A program made the position numbers and the translations under genes. DNA of 6,282 bases from JBOGZI01 sp050697275. GTDB taxonomy: Bacteria; Actinomycetota; Thermoleophilia; Solirubrobacterales; 70-9. Positions within the stretch are counted from its first letter, which is position 1. Each line of letters starts with the position of its first letter. Location: assembly GCA_050697275.1 (NCBI GenBank), contig JBOGZI010000102.1:1-6282 (forward strand), read 5' to 3'. This document shows, one piece after another, positions 1-5,921 of the stretch. The notes below the pieces were generated by a model. The model did not search any database and was not told where the DNA came from. It was given only the letters and a program-made list of their open reading frames with translations.

Positions 1-770
1 CCTCGCACGCGGCGGAGCCGCCGCGCACCGTCGCCGAGGCGATGGCGGCGGCCGACGTGGTGCTGGCGCCGACCGTGCAGTCGCTCTCGCACACGGCCTC
101 CCGCAAGCGGGCGACCGAGGCCGGGACGAGGATCGCCACGCTGCCCGGGGTGACCGAGGAGATGCTGGCGCGGGTGATGAGCGCCGACACCGACGGGTTG
201 CGTCGCAAGGGCCGCGCGGTAGCGGACGCCCTCGACGCCGCCGAGGAGGCACGCCTCAGCTGCCCCAACGGAGGCGACCTCTGGCTCTCCCTGGAGGGGC
301 GGAAGGCGATCCCGGACGCCGGCGAGCTGACCGCTCCGGGCGCTTTCGGCAACCTGCCCTGCGGCGAGGGCTTCATCGCCCCGGCGAACGCCCACGGCAC
401 CCTGGTGATCGACGGCTCGATGGCCGGGGTGGGGCTGGTCGACGAGCCGGTCGAGCTGGTGGTCGAGGCCGGGCATCTCACCTCGGCCCGGGGCGGCCAG
501 GGGATGGCGTTCATGGAGCTGCTCACCGCGCACGGCGAGGACGGGACCAACGTCGCCGAGCTCGGCATCGGCACCAACGAGCGGGCGAAGCTGACCGGGA
601 ACATCCTCGAGGACGAGAAGATCCTCGGCACCGCACACGTCGCCTTCGGCGCCTCGGCTGCGATCGGCGGCAAGGTCCAGGTCCCGATCCACCTCGACGC
701 GGTGGTGATGAAGCCCACGGTCGAGCTCGACGGCGAGGCGGTCGTCCGCGAGGGCGGGCTGCTGATCTGA
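1..770 (+). CDS. M29-like aminopeptidase family protein (5' end outside window)
   Basis: The reading frame is already open at the window edge (first full codon at base 3), so the gene is truncated by the window; an internal ATG at 42 is probably not the start. The conserved C-terminal part resembles the M29/aminopeptidase T-like family of metal-dependent, probably cytosolic, peptidases. Numbering from the Met at 42, likely metal-site residues are E109 (CGEGFIAP), E173 (AELGIGTN), H199 (GTAHVAFG), and H217 and D219 (PIHLDAV), all in family order. The catalytic tyrosine that M29 enzymes carry seven residues after the first His is alanine here (A206), so the activity may differ from a classical aminopeptidase. 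The stop TGA (768-770) is 1 nt before the next gene, implying co-transcription with formimidoyltransferase. The superfamily is fairly sure; substrate is unknown. Confidence 0.82.
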   Translation, partial: SHAAEPPRTVAEAMAAADVVLAPTVQSLSHTASRKRATEAGTRIATLPGVTEEMLARVMSADTDGLRRKGRAVADALDAAEEARLSCPNGGDLWLSLEGRKAIPDAGELTAPGAFGNLPCGEGFIAPANAHGTLVIDGSMAGVGLVDEPVELVVEAGHLTSARGGQGMAFMELLTAHGEDGTNVAELGIGTNERAKLTGNILEDEKILGTAHVAFGASAAIGGKVQVPIHLDAVVMKPTVELDGEAVVREGGLLI

Positions 771-771
771 C

Positions 772-1671
772 GTGGCGGACGATCGCATCCTGGTCGGGGT
801 CCCCAACTTCTCTGAGGGGCGCAACGAGCGGGTGATCGACGCGCTCGAGGCGACGCTCAGCGCCCGCGCCAACCTGGTCAACGTCCACTTCGACCGGCAG
901 CACAACCGCAGCGTCTTCACCCTGGCGGCGGGGGGCGGGCGCCTCGCGGAGGCGCTGATCGCCGGCGCCGAGCATGCCCTCGCCCTGATCGACCTGCGCG
1001 CCCATCAGGGAGCGCATCCCCACATCGGCGCCCTCGACGTCTGTCCCGCGGTCTGGGTGCGCGAGGAGGACCGCGACGCCGCGATCGCCGCGGCGCGGGC
1101 CGCCGCCGAGGGGATCGCCGGCCTCGGGATCCCGGTGTTCCTCTACGGCGAGCTCGCCTCCAGCCCGGAGCGGCGCGAGCGGGCCTTCTTCCGGCGCGGT
1201 GGTCCGGCCGAGCTGTCCCGGAGGATGACCTCGGGCGAGCTGACGCCCGACCTCGGCCCGTCGGACCCCCACCCGAGCGCCGGGGCGACCCTGGTCAGCG
1301 CGCGGCCCCCCCTGGTCGCCTTCAACGTCGAGCTCGACACCCCGAACCCCGAGATCGCCCGCCAGATCGCCGCCGAGATCCGCGAGCAGGACGGCGGGCT
1401 GTCGGGCGTCCGGGCACTGGGGATGCCGCGCGAGCGCGAGCGGACCCAGGTCTCGCTCAACGTCCACGATCCGGAGGCGGTGCCGCTGGCGAAGCTGGTC
1501 GCCGAGATCACCCGCCTCGCCGCCGAGCACGGGGTGCGACCGGTCGAGGCCGAGCTGGTCGGGCTCGCCCCGGAGGCGGCGCTGGCGGGCTATCCGGGCG
1601 ATCCGCCGATCCGCGGCTTCGATCCCGACCAGCACATCCTCGAGCGCGCCCTGGAGCGGGCCGGTGGCTGA
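772..1671 (+). CDS. ftcD: Glutamate formimidoyltransferase (single-domain)
   Basis: This enzyme transfers the formimino group of N-formimino-L-glutamate to tetrahydrofolate (EC 2.1.2.5), in the folate-dependent branch of histidine degradation, in the cytosol. At 299 aa it is the right length for the transferase alone, with no cyclodeaminase domain attached. Visible signatures are the N-terminal VPNFSEG (10-16), HNRSVFTL (44-51), and GAHPHIGALDVCP (80-92), whose H82 matches the catalytic His82 described for the mammalian enzyme. The C-terminal subdomain (about 182-299) has QVSLNVHD (226-233) and ELVGLAPEAAL (261-271). The GTG start puts the conserved VPNFSEG at the expected distance from the N terminus and lies 1 nt after the upstream stop; the only Shine-Dalgarno-like purine run (750-758) is 13 nt away, so translational coupling is likely. 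No other histidine-utilisation genes are visible. Confidence 0.93.
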   Translation: MADDRILVGVPNFSEGRNERVIDALEATLSARANLVNVHFDRQHNRSVFTLAAGGGRLAEALIAGAEHALALIDLRAHQGAHPHIGALDVCPAVWVREEDRDAAIAAARAAAEGIAGLGIPVFLYGELASSPERRERAFFRRGGPAELSRRMTSGELTPDLGPSDPHPSAGATLVSARPPLVAFNVELDTPNPEIARQIAAEIREQDGGLSGVRALGMPRERERTQVSLNVHDPEAVPLAKLVAEITRLAAEHGVRPVEAELVGLAPEAALAGYPGDPPIRGFDPDQHILERALERAGG

Positions 1672-1693
1672 GCGGGAGGCGAGGCCGGGTCGG

Positions 1694-1699
1694 TAGATT
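1694..1699 (+). promoter_or_regulatory. Putative -10 box (TAGATT), leaderless-type, for the small membrane protein gene
   Basis: TAGATT fits the actinobacterial TANNNT -10 pattern and ends 7 nt before the ATG at 1707, so transcription would begin at or next to the start codon. No Shine-Dalgarno run lies at a normal distance from this ATG, which agrees with a leaderless mRNA. No good -35 hexamer is visible. Inferred from position and pattern only. Confidence 0.5.
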
Positions 1700-1706
1700 C
1701 CGGTCG

Positions 1707-2102
1707 ATGGCCCAGACCAAGCGCAAGCGCCGCCGCAAGCATCGCGGCACCCAGGGGGGCCGGATCGACCGCAAGCCCGCCCGCGGCCGGCCCAGGAGCC
1801 GCGCCGAGGCGAAGTCGCGGGCACAGGCCCGGGGCAAGAAGCGCGGGGCCCGCGAGCGGACCGTCTCGCCGCCGACCTGGGCAAGCGCCGCCAAGAAGGG
1901 GCTGTTCGCGGCGGTGCTCTTCTTCGTGCTGCTGATGGTCGGGTTCGGACGGGAGCCGCTTCCCTCCGCCGCGATCGCGCTGCTGATGGTCGGGTTCTAC
2001 GTGCCGATGGCCTACCTCACCGACCGCTTCTTCTACGACCGCCAGATGCGCAAGGCCGAGCGCGAGCGGCTCGCCAAAGCGGAGCGGCGAGCCGGCGAGT
2101 AG
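1707..2102 (+). CDS. Small basic protein with two predicted membrane helices, unrecognised family
   Basis: I do not recognise this 131-aa protein. Residues 1-64 are dense in Lys and Arg (for example KRKRRRKHR at 5-13) and probably disordered and cytoplasmic. Two hydrophobic segments follow, about 66-81 and 87-104, joined by a short loop, and then a charged tail rich in Arg, Lys and Glu (106-131). This predicts a hairpin inner-membrane protein with both ends inside. Both helices contain the same LLMVGF hexapeptide (75-80 and 92-97), encoded by an exact 19-bp repeat. The ATG at 1707 is favoured because a TAGATT box lies 7 nt upstream and no ribosome-binding site is present. The basic N terminus could bind nucleic acid or acidic phospholipid, but nothing in the sequence proves this. 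It sits 35 nt after the formimidoyltransferase gene, apparently with its own promoter. Confidence 0.8.
   Translation: MAQTKRKRRRKHRGTQGGRIDRKPARGRPRSRAEAKSRAQARGKKRGARERTVSPPTWASAAKKGLFAAVLFFVLLMVGFGREPLPSAAIALLMVGFYVPMAYLTDRFFYDRQMRKAERERLAKAERRAGE
1928..1997 (+). repeat. 19-bp in-frame direct repeat inside the two-helix protein gene
   Basis: Bases 1928-1946 and 1979-1997 are identical over 19 bp (GCTGCTGATGGTCGGGTTC), offset by 51 nt (17 codons), so both copies encode LLMVGF in frame. Each copy lies in a different predicted membrane helix. This could reflect a helix duplication or simply convergent hydrophobic codon use. Confidence 0.8.
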
Positions 2103-2111
2103 CGCCGCGGC

Positions 2112-2117
2112 TACCCT
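2112..2117 (+). promoter_or_regulatory. Putative -10 box (TACCCT) upstream of the MBL hydrolase gene
   Basis: TACCCT fits TANNNT and lies in the 64-nt spacer after the small membrane protein gene. Transcription from it would start near 2124, giving a leader of roughly 43 nt before the ATG at 2167. A purine run (GAGGAG, 2147-2152) in that leader could bind the ribosome, but its 14-nt distance from the ATG is longer than ideal. No convincing -35 element is seen. Confidence 0.4.
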
Positions 2118-2166
2118 TGATGCGAGGGCGCACCGCAGGCGAAGCCGAGGAGCGACCCGTTTAGTT

Positions 2167-2805
2167 ATGGACGTCCGCATGTTCACCGTGGGCCCGGTCG
2201 GGGAGAACTGCTTCCTCCTCCGCGCCGACGGCTCCGACCGCGCCCTGATCGTCGACCCCGGCGAGGAGGCCGAGCGCATCCTCGGGGCTGTCGACGAGCT
2301 GGGGGTGGCGGTCGAGGGGATCCTGCTCACCCACACCCACTTCGACCACATCGGCGCCGTGGCGCCGGTCGCGAAGGCGACGGGCGCGCCGGTCTGGTGC
2401 CCAGAGCTCGAGGTGCCTGTGCTCGCCGACATCAACGCCTTCGTGCCCTGGCCGGGCTTCGGGCCCTTCGAGAGCTACGAGGCCGACCACACCGTGAGCG
2501 GCGGGGAGAAGCTGAAGCTGGCCGGCCTCGAGATCGACGTCATCTTCACCCCGGGCCACAGCCCCGGCCACGTCACCTACTCGGTGCCCGCCGAGGGCGG
2601 GATCTTCTCCGGCGATGTCCTCTTCCAGGGATCGGTCGGCCGCACCGACCTCCCCGGCGGGGACTGGGGCACCCTGCTCGAGTCGATCAGGACCCTGGTC
2701 GAGGGCCATCCACCCGAGACCAAGGTCTATCCGGGGCACATGGGAATCACCACGCTCGGCGCCGAGCGGGAGACCAACCCCTTCCTGGCCGAGCTGGCGA
2801 GGTAG
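2167..2805 (+). CDS. MBL-fold metal-dependent hydrolase, glyoxalase II-like
   Basis: This 212-aa protein has the full metal site of the metallo-beta-lactamase superfamily, glyoxalase II-like branch: THTHFDH at 55-61 (ligands H56, H58, D60, H61), TPGHSPGH at 128-135 (H131), the bridging aspartate in FSGD (D150), and YPGHMG at 188-193 (H191). GSVGRTDLPGG (155-165) and the TNPFL tail (203-207) are also typical of this short subgroup. It is a soluble, probably dinuclear zinc or iron hydrolase, plausibly acting on a thioester such as S-lactoylglutathione or another thiol adduct, but the family is broad and the substrate cannot be read from sequence. There is no signal peptide, and nothing indicates a beta-lactam resistance role. 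It lies 25 nt upstream of hisS, a neighbour order common in bacteria. The ATG at 2167 is preferred; M5 (2179) is an alternative. Confidence 0.92.
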   Translation: MDVRMFTVGPVGENCFLLRADGSDRALIVDPGEEAERILGAVDELGVAVEGILLTHTHFDHIGAVAPVAKATGAPVWCPELEVPVLADINAFVPWPGFGPFESYEADHTVSGGEKLKLAGLEIDVIFTPGHSPGHVTYSVPAEGGIFSGDVLFQGSVGRTDLPGGDWGTLLESIRTLVEGHPPETKVYPGHMGITTLGAERETNPFLAELAR

Positions 2806-2818
2806 CCGCTTCCCCATC

Positions 2819-2824
2819 TAGGCT
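2819..2824 (+). promoter_or_regulatory. Putative -10 box (TAGGCT), leaderless-type, for hisS
   Basis: TAGGCT fits TANNNT and ends 6 nt before the hisS ATG, which places the transcription start at the start codon. The 25-nt spacer contains no Shine-Dalgarno sequence, so a leaderless hisS transcript is the simplest reading. Read-through from the MBL gene is also possible. No -35 element stands out. Confidence 0.55.
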
Positions 2825-2830
2825 GGCCGC

Positions 2831-4063
2831 ATGGCCGCCAGGTTCAAGGCCCCGCGGGGCACCTTCGATGTGCTGCCCGAGGGGCAGCCGGTGCGCCGGC
2901 GGATCGAGGAGACGGCCCGCGAGCTGCTCGAGGCCGCGGGCTACGCCCGGGTCGACACCCCGGCCTTCGAGGAGACCGAGCTGTTCGCGCGCGGCGTCGG
3001 CGAGTCCACCGACATCGTCCAGAAGCAGATGTTCAGCTTCGAGGATCAGGGTGGGCGCAGCCTCACCCTGCGCCCGGAGGCGACCGCCTCGATCTGCCGC
3101 GCCTATCTCGAGCACGGCATGCACAAGCTGGCGCAGCCGGTGAAGCTCTGGTCCTCGGGCCCCTTCTTCCGCCACGAGCGCCCCCAGGCCGGCCGCTACC
3201 GCCAGTTCAGCCAGATCGACGCCGAGGTGATCGGCTCCGACTCCCCCCTTGTCGACGCGGAGCTGATCGTGCTGCTGGGAGACTTGCTCGCCAGGCTCGG
3301 GGTCGAGGGCGTGAGGCTGCGGCTGAGCAGCCTCGGGTCCCCCGGCGCGCGGGCCGCCTACCTCGATGAGCTGCGCACCTATCTCCGCTCCCACGAGAAG
3401 GAGCTGAGCAAGGAGGTGCGCGAGCGGATCGACGGCAATCCGCTCCGCGCCTTCGACGCGGACCACGAGGGGACCCGCAAGGTGATGGCCGAGGCGCCCA
3501 CCCTGCTCGACCGTCTCGAGGCGGATGACGCCGAGCACTTCGGGGTGGTGCGCGAGCTGCTCGACCGCGAGGGCGTCGCCTACGAGCTCGACCCGACGCT
3601 GGTGCGGGGGCTCGACTACTACACCCGCACGGTCTTCGAGTTCGAGTGCGAGCGGCTCGGCGCGCAGTCAGGGGTGGGCGGCGGCGGCCGCTACGACGGC
3701 CTGATCGAGCAGCTCGGGGGTCCGGCGACGCCGGCGAACGGATGGGCGGCGGGGATCGAGCGGATCGCGCTCGCCCTCGGCGACCGGGAGGAGGCGGCCG
3801 CGACCCAGGTCTTCATCGTCGCGGAGGGGGCCGAGCGCGAGCGGGCGCTGGCGATCGCGACCGAGCTGCGCCGGGCGGGGCTCGCGGCGGAGCTCGATCT
3901 CGGCGAGCGCGCGGTGAAAGGGCAGATGAAGCAGGCCGACCGGGTGGGCGCGCGCTACGCGCTGATCCTCGACGACTCGAAGGCAACCCTGCGCGAGATG
4001 GACTCCGGCGAGGAGCAGGAGATCGATCCGGCCCGCGTCGCCGAGGAGCTGGCCGGCTCCTAG
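2831..4063 (+). CDS. hisS: Histidyl-tRNA synthetase
   Basis: This class II synthetase attaches histidine to tRNA(His) in the cytosol (EC 6.1.1.21). At 410 aa it is close to the usual bacterial length of about 420. The N-terminal PRGTFDVLP (8-16) is typical. LRPEATAS (80-87) keeps the E83 and T85 positions that contact substrate in the E. coli enzyme, although the residue between them is Ala instead of the usual Gly. Motif 2 is FFRHERPQAGRYRQF (112-126), with R114 as the ATP-contacting arginine. The HisRS-specific histidine motif is LVRGLDYYTRTVFEF (257-271), with R259 in the same position as the E. coli catalytic Arg259. GVGGGGRYDGL (281-291) and motif 3, GWAAGIERIAL (304-314), follow. The anticodon-binding domain spans about 325-410. 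The ATG at 2831 fits both the family N terminus and the leaderless-type promoter. All key residues appear intact. Confidence 0.98.
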   Translation: MAARFKAPRGTFDVLPEGQPVRRRIEETARELLEAAGYARVDTPAFEETELFARGVGESTDIVQKQMFSFEDQGGRSLTLRPEATASICRAYLEHGMHKLAQPVKLWSSGPFFRHERPQAGRYRQFSQIDAEVIGSDSPLVDAELIVLLGDLLARLGVEGVRLRLSSLGSPGARAAYLDELRTYLRSHEKELSKEVRERIDGNPLRAFDADHEGTRKVMAEAPTLLDRLEADDAEHFGVVRELLDREGVAYELDPTLVRGLDYYTRTVFEFECERLGAQSGVGGGGRYDGLIEQLGGPATPANGWAAGIERIALALGDREEAAATQVFIVAEGAERERALAIATELRRAGLAAELDLGERAVKGQMKQADRVGARYALILDDSKATLREMDSGEEQEIDPARVAEELAGS

Positions 4064-4109
4064 CCGCGCCTGGGGCGGCCGCTTGCACCCCCGACCTGGT
4101 GGGGATTGA

Positions 4110-4115
4110 CACACT
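4110..4115 (+). promoter_or_regulatory. Possible -10-like box (CACACT) upstream of aspS
   Basis: The 61-nt hisS-aspS spacer has no Shine-Dalgarno sequence before the ATG at 4125. CACACT resembles TANNNT apart from its first base and ends 9 nt before the ATG, compatible with a very short or absent leader. It overlaps TTGACA (4106-4111), a perfect -35 hexamer, but no -10 lies 16-18 nt downstream of that. The exact promoter is uncertain, and aspS may be read from the hisS transcript instead. Confidence 0.3.
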
Positions 4116-4124
4116 GCCCTCGCG

Positions 4125-5921
4125 ATGGGCGGCGAATTCCCCGCATTGAGGGCAAACCGGTACCGCGACGCCTGGTGCGGGCAGGTGCTGCCCGAGCGCG
4201 TCGACTCCGAGTGCCGGGTCGCGGGCTGGGTCCACCGCCGCCGCGACCACGGCGGCCTGATCTTCATCGACCTGCGCGACCGTACCGGGCTGGTGCAGCT
4301 CGTCTTCAACCCCGACGAGGCTGGGGACGCCTTCGAGCTCGGGCACCGGCTTCGCGCGGAGGACGTGCTCACGGCGGCCGGCCGGGTCGTCAGGCGGGAT
4401 CCGAAGGACGTCAACGAGAAGATCCCGACCGGCGAGGTCGAGATCCGGGTGACGGACGCCGAGCTGCTCTCGGATGCCGACACGCCCCCCTTCGAGATCG
4501 AGTCCTTCTCCGGCGAGGTGAGCGAGGAGACCCGGCTGCGCCACCGCTACCTCGACCTCCGCCGCGACCGGATGCGGGAGGCGATCGAGCTCCGCCACGC
4601 GGTGACGCGCGCGATCCGGGAGTTCCTCTCCGGGGAGGGGTTCCTCGAGATCGAGACCCCGATCCTGACCCGCTCGACGCCCGAGGGGGCGCGCGACTTC
4701 CTCGTCCCGAGCCGCCTCCAGCACGGCTCCTTCTACGCCCTGCCGCAATCCCCGCAGCTCTTCAAGCAGCTCCTGATGATGGGGGGATTCGAGCGTTACT
4801 TCCAGATCGCGCGCTGCTTCCGCGACGAGGACCAGCGGGCCGATCGCCAGCTCGACTTCACCCAGCTCGACCTCGAGATGGCCTTTGTGGACACGGACGA
4901 CGTGATCGAGCTCAACGAGCGCCTGCTCGCGGACGTGCTGGGTCGCTTCGGCGTCCCGATCGAGCTGCCGATGCGGCGCCTGACCTACGACGAGGCGATC
5001 TCCCGCTACGGCAGCGACAAGCCCGACCTCCGCTTCGGCCTCGAGCTGCACGAGCTCACGGATACCTTCCGGGGCTCGGAGTTCAAGGCCTTCGCCTCGG
5101 CGATCGAGGGCGGGGCCGTGGTCAGGGGCCTCAACGCCGGCTCGCGGCAGCTCTCCCGGGCGGAGCTCGACGGCCTGGTCGACGAGGCCACTGAGCTCGG
5201 CGCCAAGGGGCTCGTCTACGCGGTCGTGGAGGCCGATGGCTGGCGCTCGCCCGTCGCGAAGTTCCTCTCGGAGGAGGAGATCCGAGCGGCCGGAGAGGCG
5301 CTCTCGGCGTCCGAGGGGGACCTCCTGCTGCTGGTGGCGGACAGGCCCGCGATCTCCGCCGCGGTCCTGGGCGAGCTTCGCCGCCGGCTCGGTCGCCGTC
5401 TCGAGCTGATCGACCGGGAGGCGAACGAGCTCACCTGGATCGTCGACTGGCCGCTCGTCGAGTGGAACGAGGAGGAGGGGCGCTGGGATCCCCACAACCA
5501 TCCCTTCACCTCCCCGGCGGGCGAGCTTGACACGGATGACCCAGGCGCGGCTCGCGCCAAGGCATACGATGTGGTCTGGAACGGCTGGGAGATCGGGGGA
5601 GGCTCCATTCGTATCTCCGACCCGGACGTGCAGCGAAACGTGTTCGCCGCGATCGGCATCGACGAGCAGCAGGCGGAGGAGCGCTTCGGCTTCCTGCTCG
5701 AGGCCCTGCGCTACGGGGCGCCCCCGCACGGCGGGATCGCCTACGGCCTCGACCGGATGGTCGCCCTGCTGCACGGCTCGGACTCGATCCGGGACGTGAT
5801 CGCGTTCCCGAAGACCGCCTCGGGGAGCGATCCGCTCACCGGTGCACCCGCCGCGGTCGACGAGCGCCAGCTGCGCGAGCTCGGTCTCTCGCTGCGGGGC
5901 GGGAAGGGCGAGGGACGCTGA
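4125..5921 (+). CDS. aspS: Aspartyl-tRNA synthetase, probably non-discriminating (Asp/Asn)
   Basis: This class IIb synthetase charges tRNA(Asp) with aspartate, and probably also tRNA(Asn) (EC 6.1.1.12/6.1.1.23). At 598 aa it has the full bacterial length. Domains in order: N-terminal OB-fold anticodon-binding domain (about 15-115, with GWVHRRRDHGGLIFIDLRDR at 34-53); the hinge and RHRYLDLRRDRM (139-150); the catalytic core with FLEIETPILTRSTPEGARDF (173-192), QSPQLFKQ (208-215) and motif 2 at CFRDED (231-236, R233); the bacterial GAD insertion (about 300-410); and motif 3, GIAYGLDRMVALL (538-550, R544). H42, in RRRDHGG, sits where non-discriminating enzymes carry His and E. coli carries Leu. 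The start follows hisS by 61 nt without a Shine-Dalgarno sequence; TTG at 4146 is a less likely alternative. The stop overlaps the next ATG by 1 nt. Confidence 0.98.
   Translation: MGGEFPALRANRYRDAWCGQVLPERVDSECRVAGWVHRRRDHGGLIFIDLRDRTGLVQLVFNPDEAGDAFELGHRLRAEDVLTAAGRVVRRDPKDVNEKIPTGEVEIRVTDAELLSDADTPPFEIESFSGEVSEETRLRHRYLDLRRDRMREAIELRHAVTRAIREFLSGEGFLEIETPILTRSTPEGARDFLVPSRLQHGSFYALPQSPQLFKQLLMMGGFERYFQIARCFRDEDQRADRQLDFTQLDLEMAFVDTDDVIELNERLLADVLGRFGVPIELPMRRLTYDEAISRYGSDKPDLRFGLELHELTDTFRGSEFKAFASAIEGGAVVRGLNAGSRQLSRAELDGLVDEATELGAKGLVYAVVEADGWRSPVAKFLSEEEIRAAGEALSASEGDLLLLVADRPAISAAVLGELRRRLGRRLELIDREANELTWIVDWPLVEWNEEEGRWDPHNHPFTSPAGELDTDDPGAARAKAYDVVWNGWEIGGGSIRISDPDVQRNVFAAIGIDEQQAEERFGFLLEALRYGAPPHGGIAYGLDRMVALLHGSDSIRDVIAFPKTASGSDPLTGAPAAVDERQLRELGLSLRGGKGEGR
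5910..5914 (+). promoter_or_regulatory. Ribosome-binding site for the gene after aspS
   Basis: GAGGG, within a longer purine-rich run starting at about 5900, lies 6 nt before the ATG at 5921 and inside the last codons of aspS. It is the best-placed Shine-Dalgarno sequence in the window and supports translation of the following frame directly from the aspS transcript. Confidence 0.6.

Noticed and set aside
523..1884. A 453-codon - strand open frame across the formimidoyltransferase gene
   Set aside because: Its product is low-complexity Arg/Gly/Ala sequence with no motif, and it covers a clear + strand enzyme gene. It is a typical high-GC shadow.
2167..2805. The metallo-beta-lactamase-fold gene as an antibiotic-resistance gene
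   Set aside because: It has no signal peptide, has glyoxalase II-type motifs and short length, and lies in a housekeeping context, all pointing to a cytosolic hydrolase.
2747..3538. A 263-codon - strand open frame opposite the start of hisS
   Set aside because: It shows no family motif and is fully explained by GC-rich codons of hisS on the other strand.
4075..4104. Palindrome GCGGCCGC (4075-4082) and a C-run/G-run pair (4088-4092 with 4101-4104) between hisS and aspS, considered as a terminator
   Set aside because: The stems are only 4-5 bp of generic GC pairing and no T-run follows, so an intrinsic terminator is not supported.
4106..4134. TTGACA at 4106-4111 as the -35 element of a classical promoter
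   Set aside because: At 16-18 nt downstream there is only GC-rich coding sequence with no -10-like hexamer, and such a promoter would start inside aspS.
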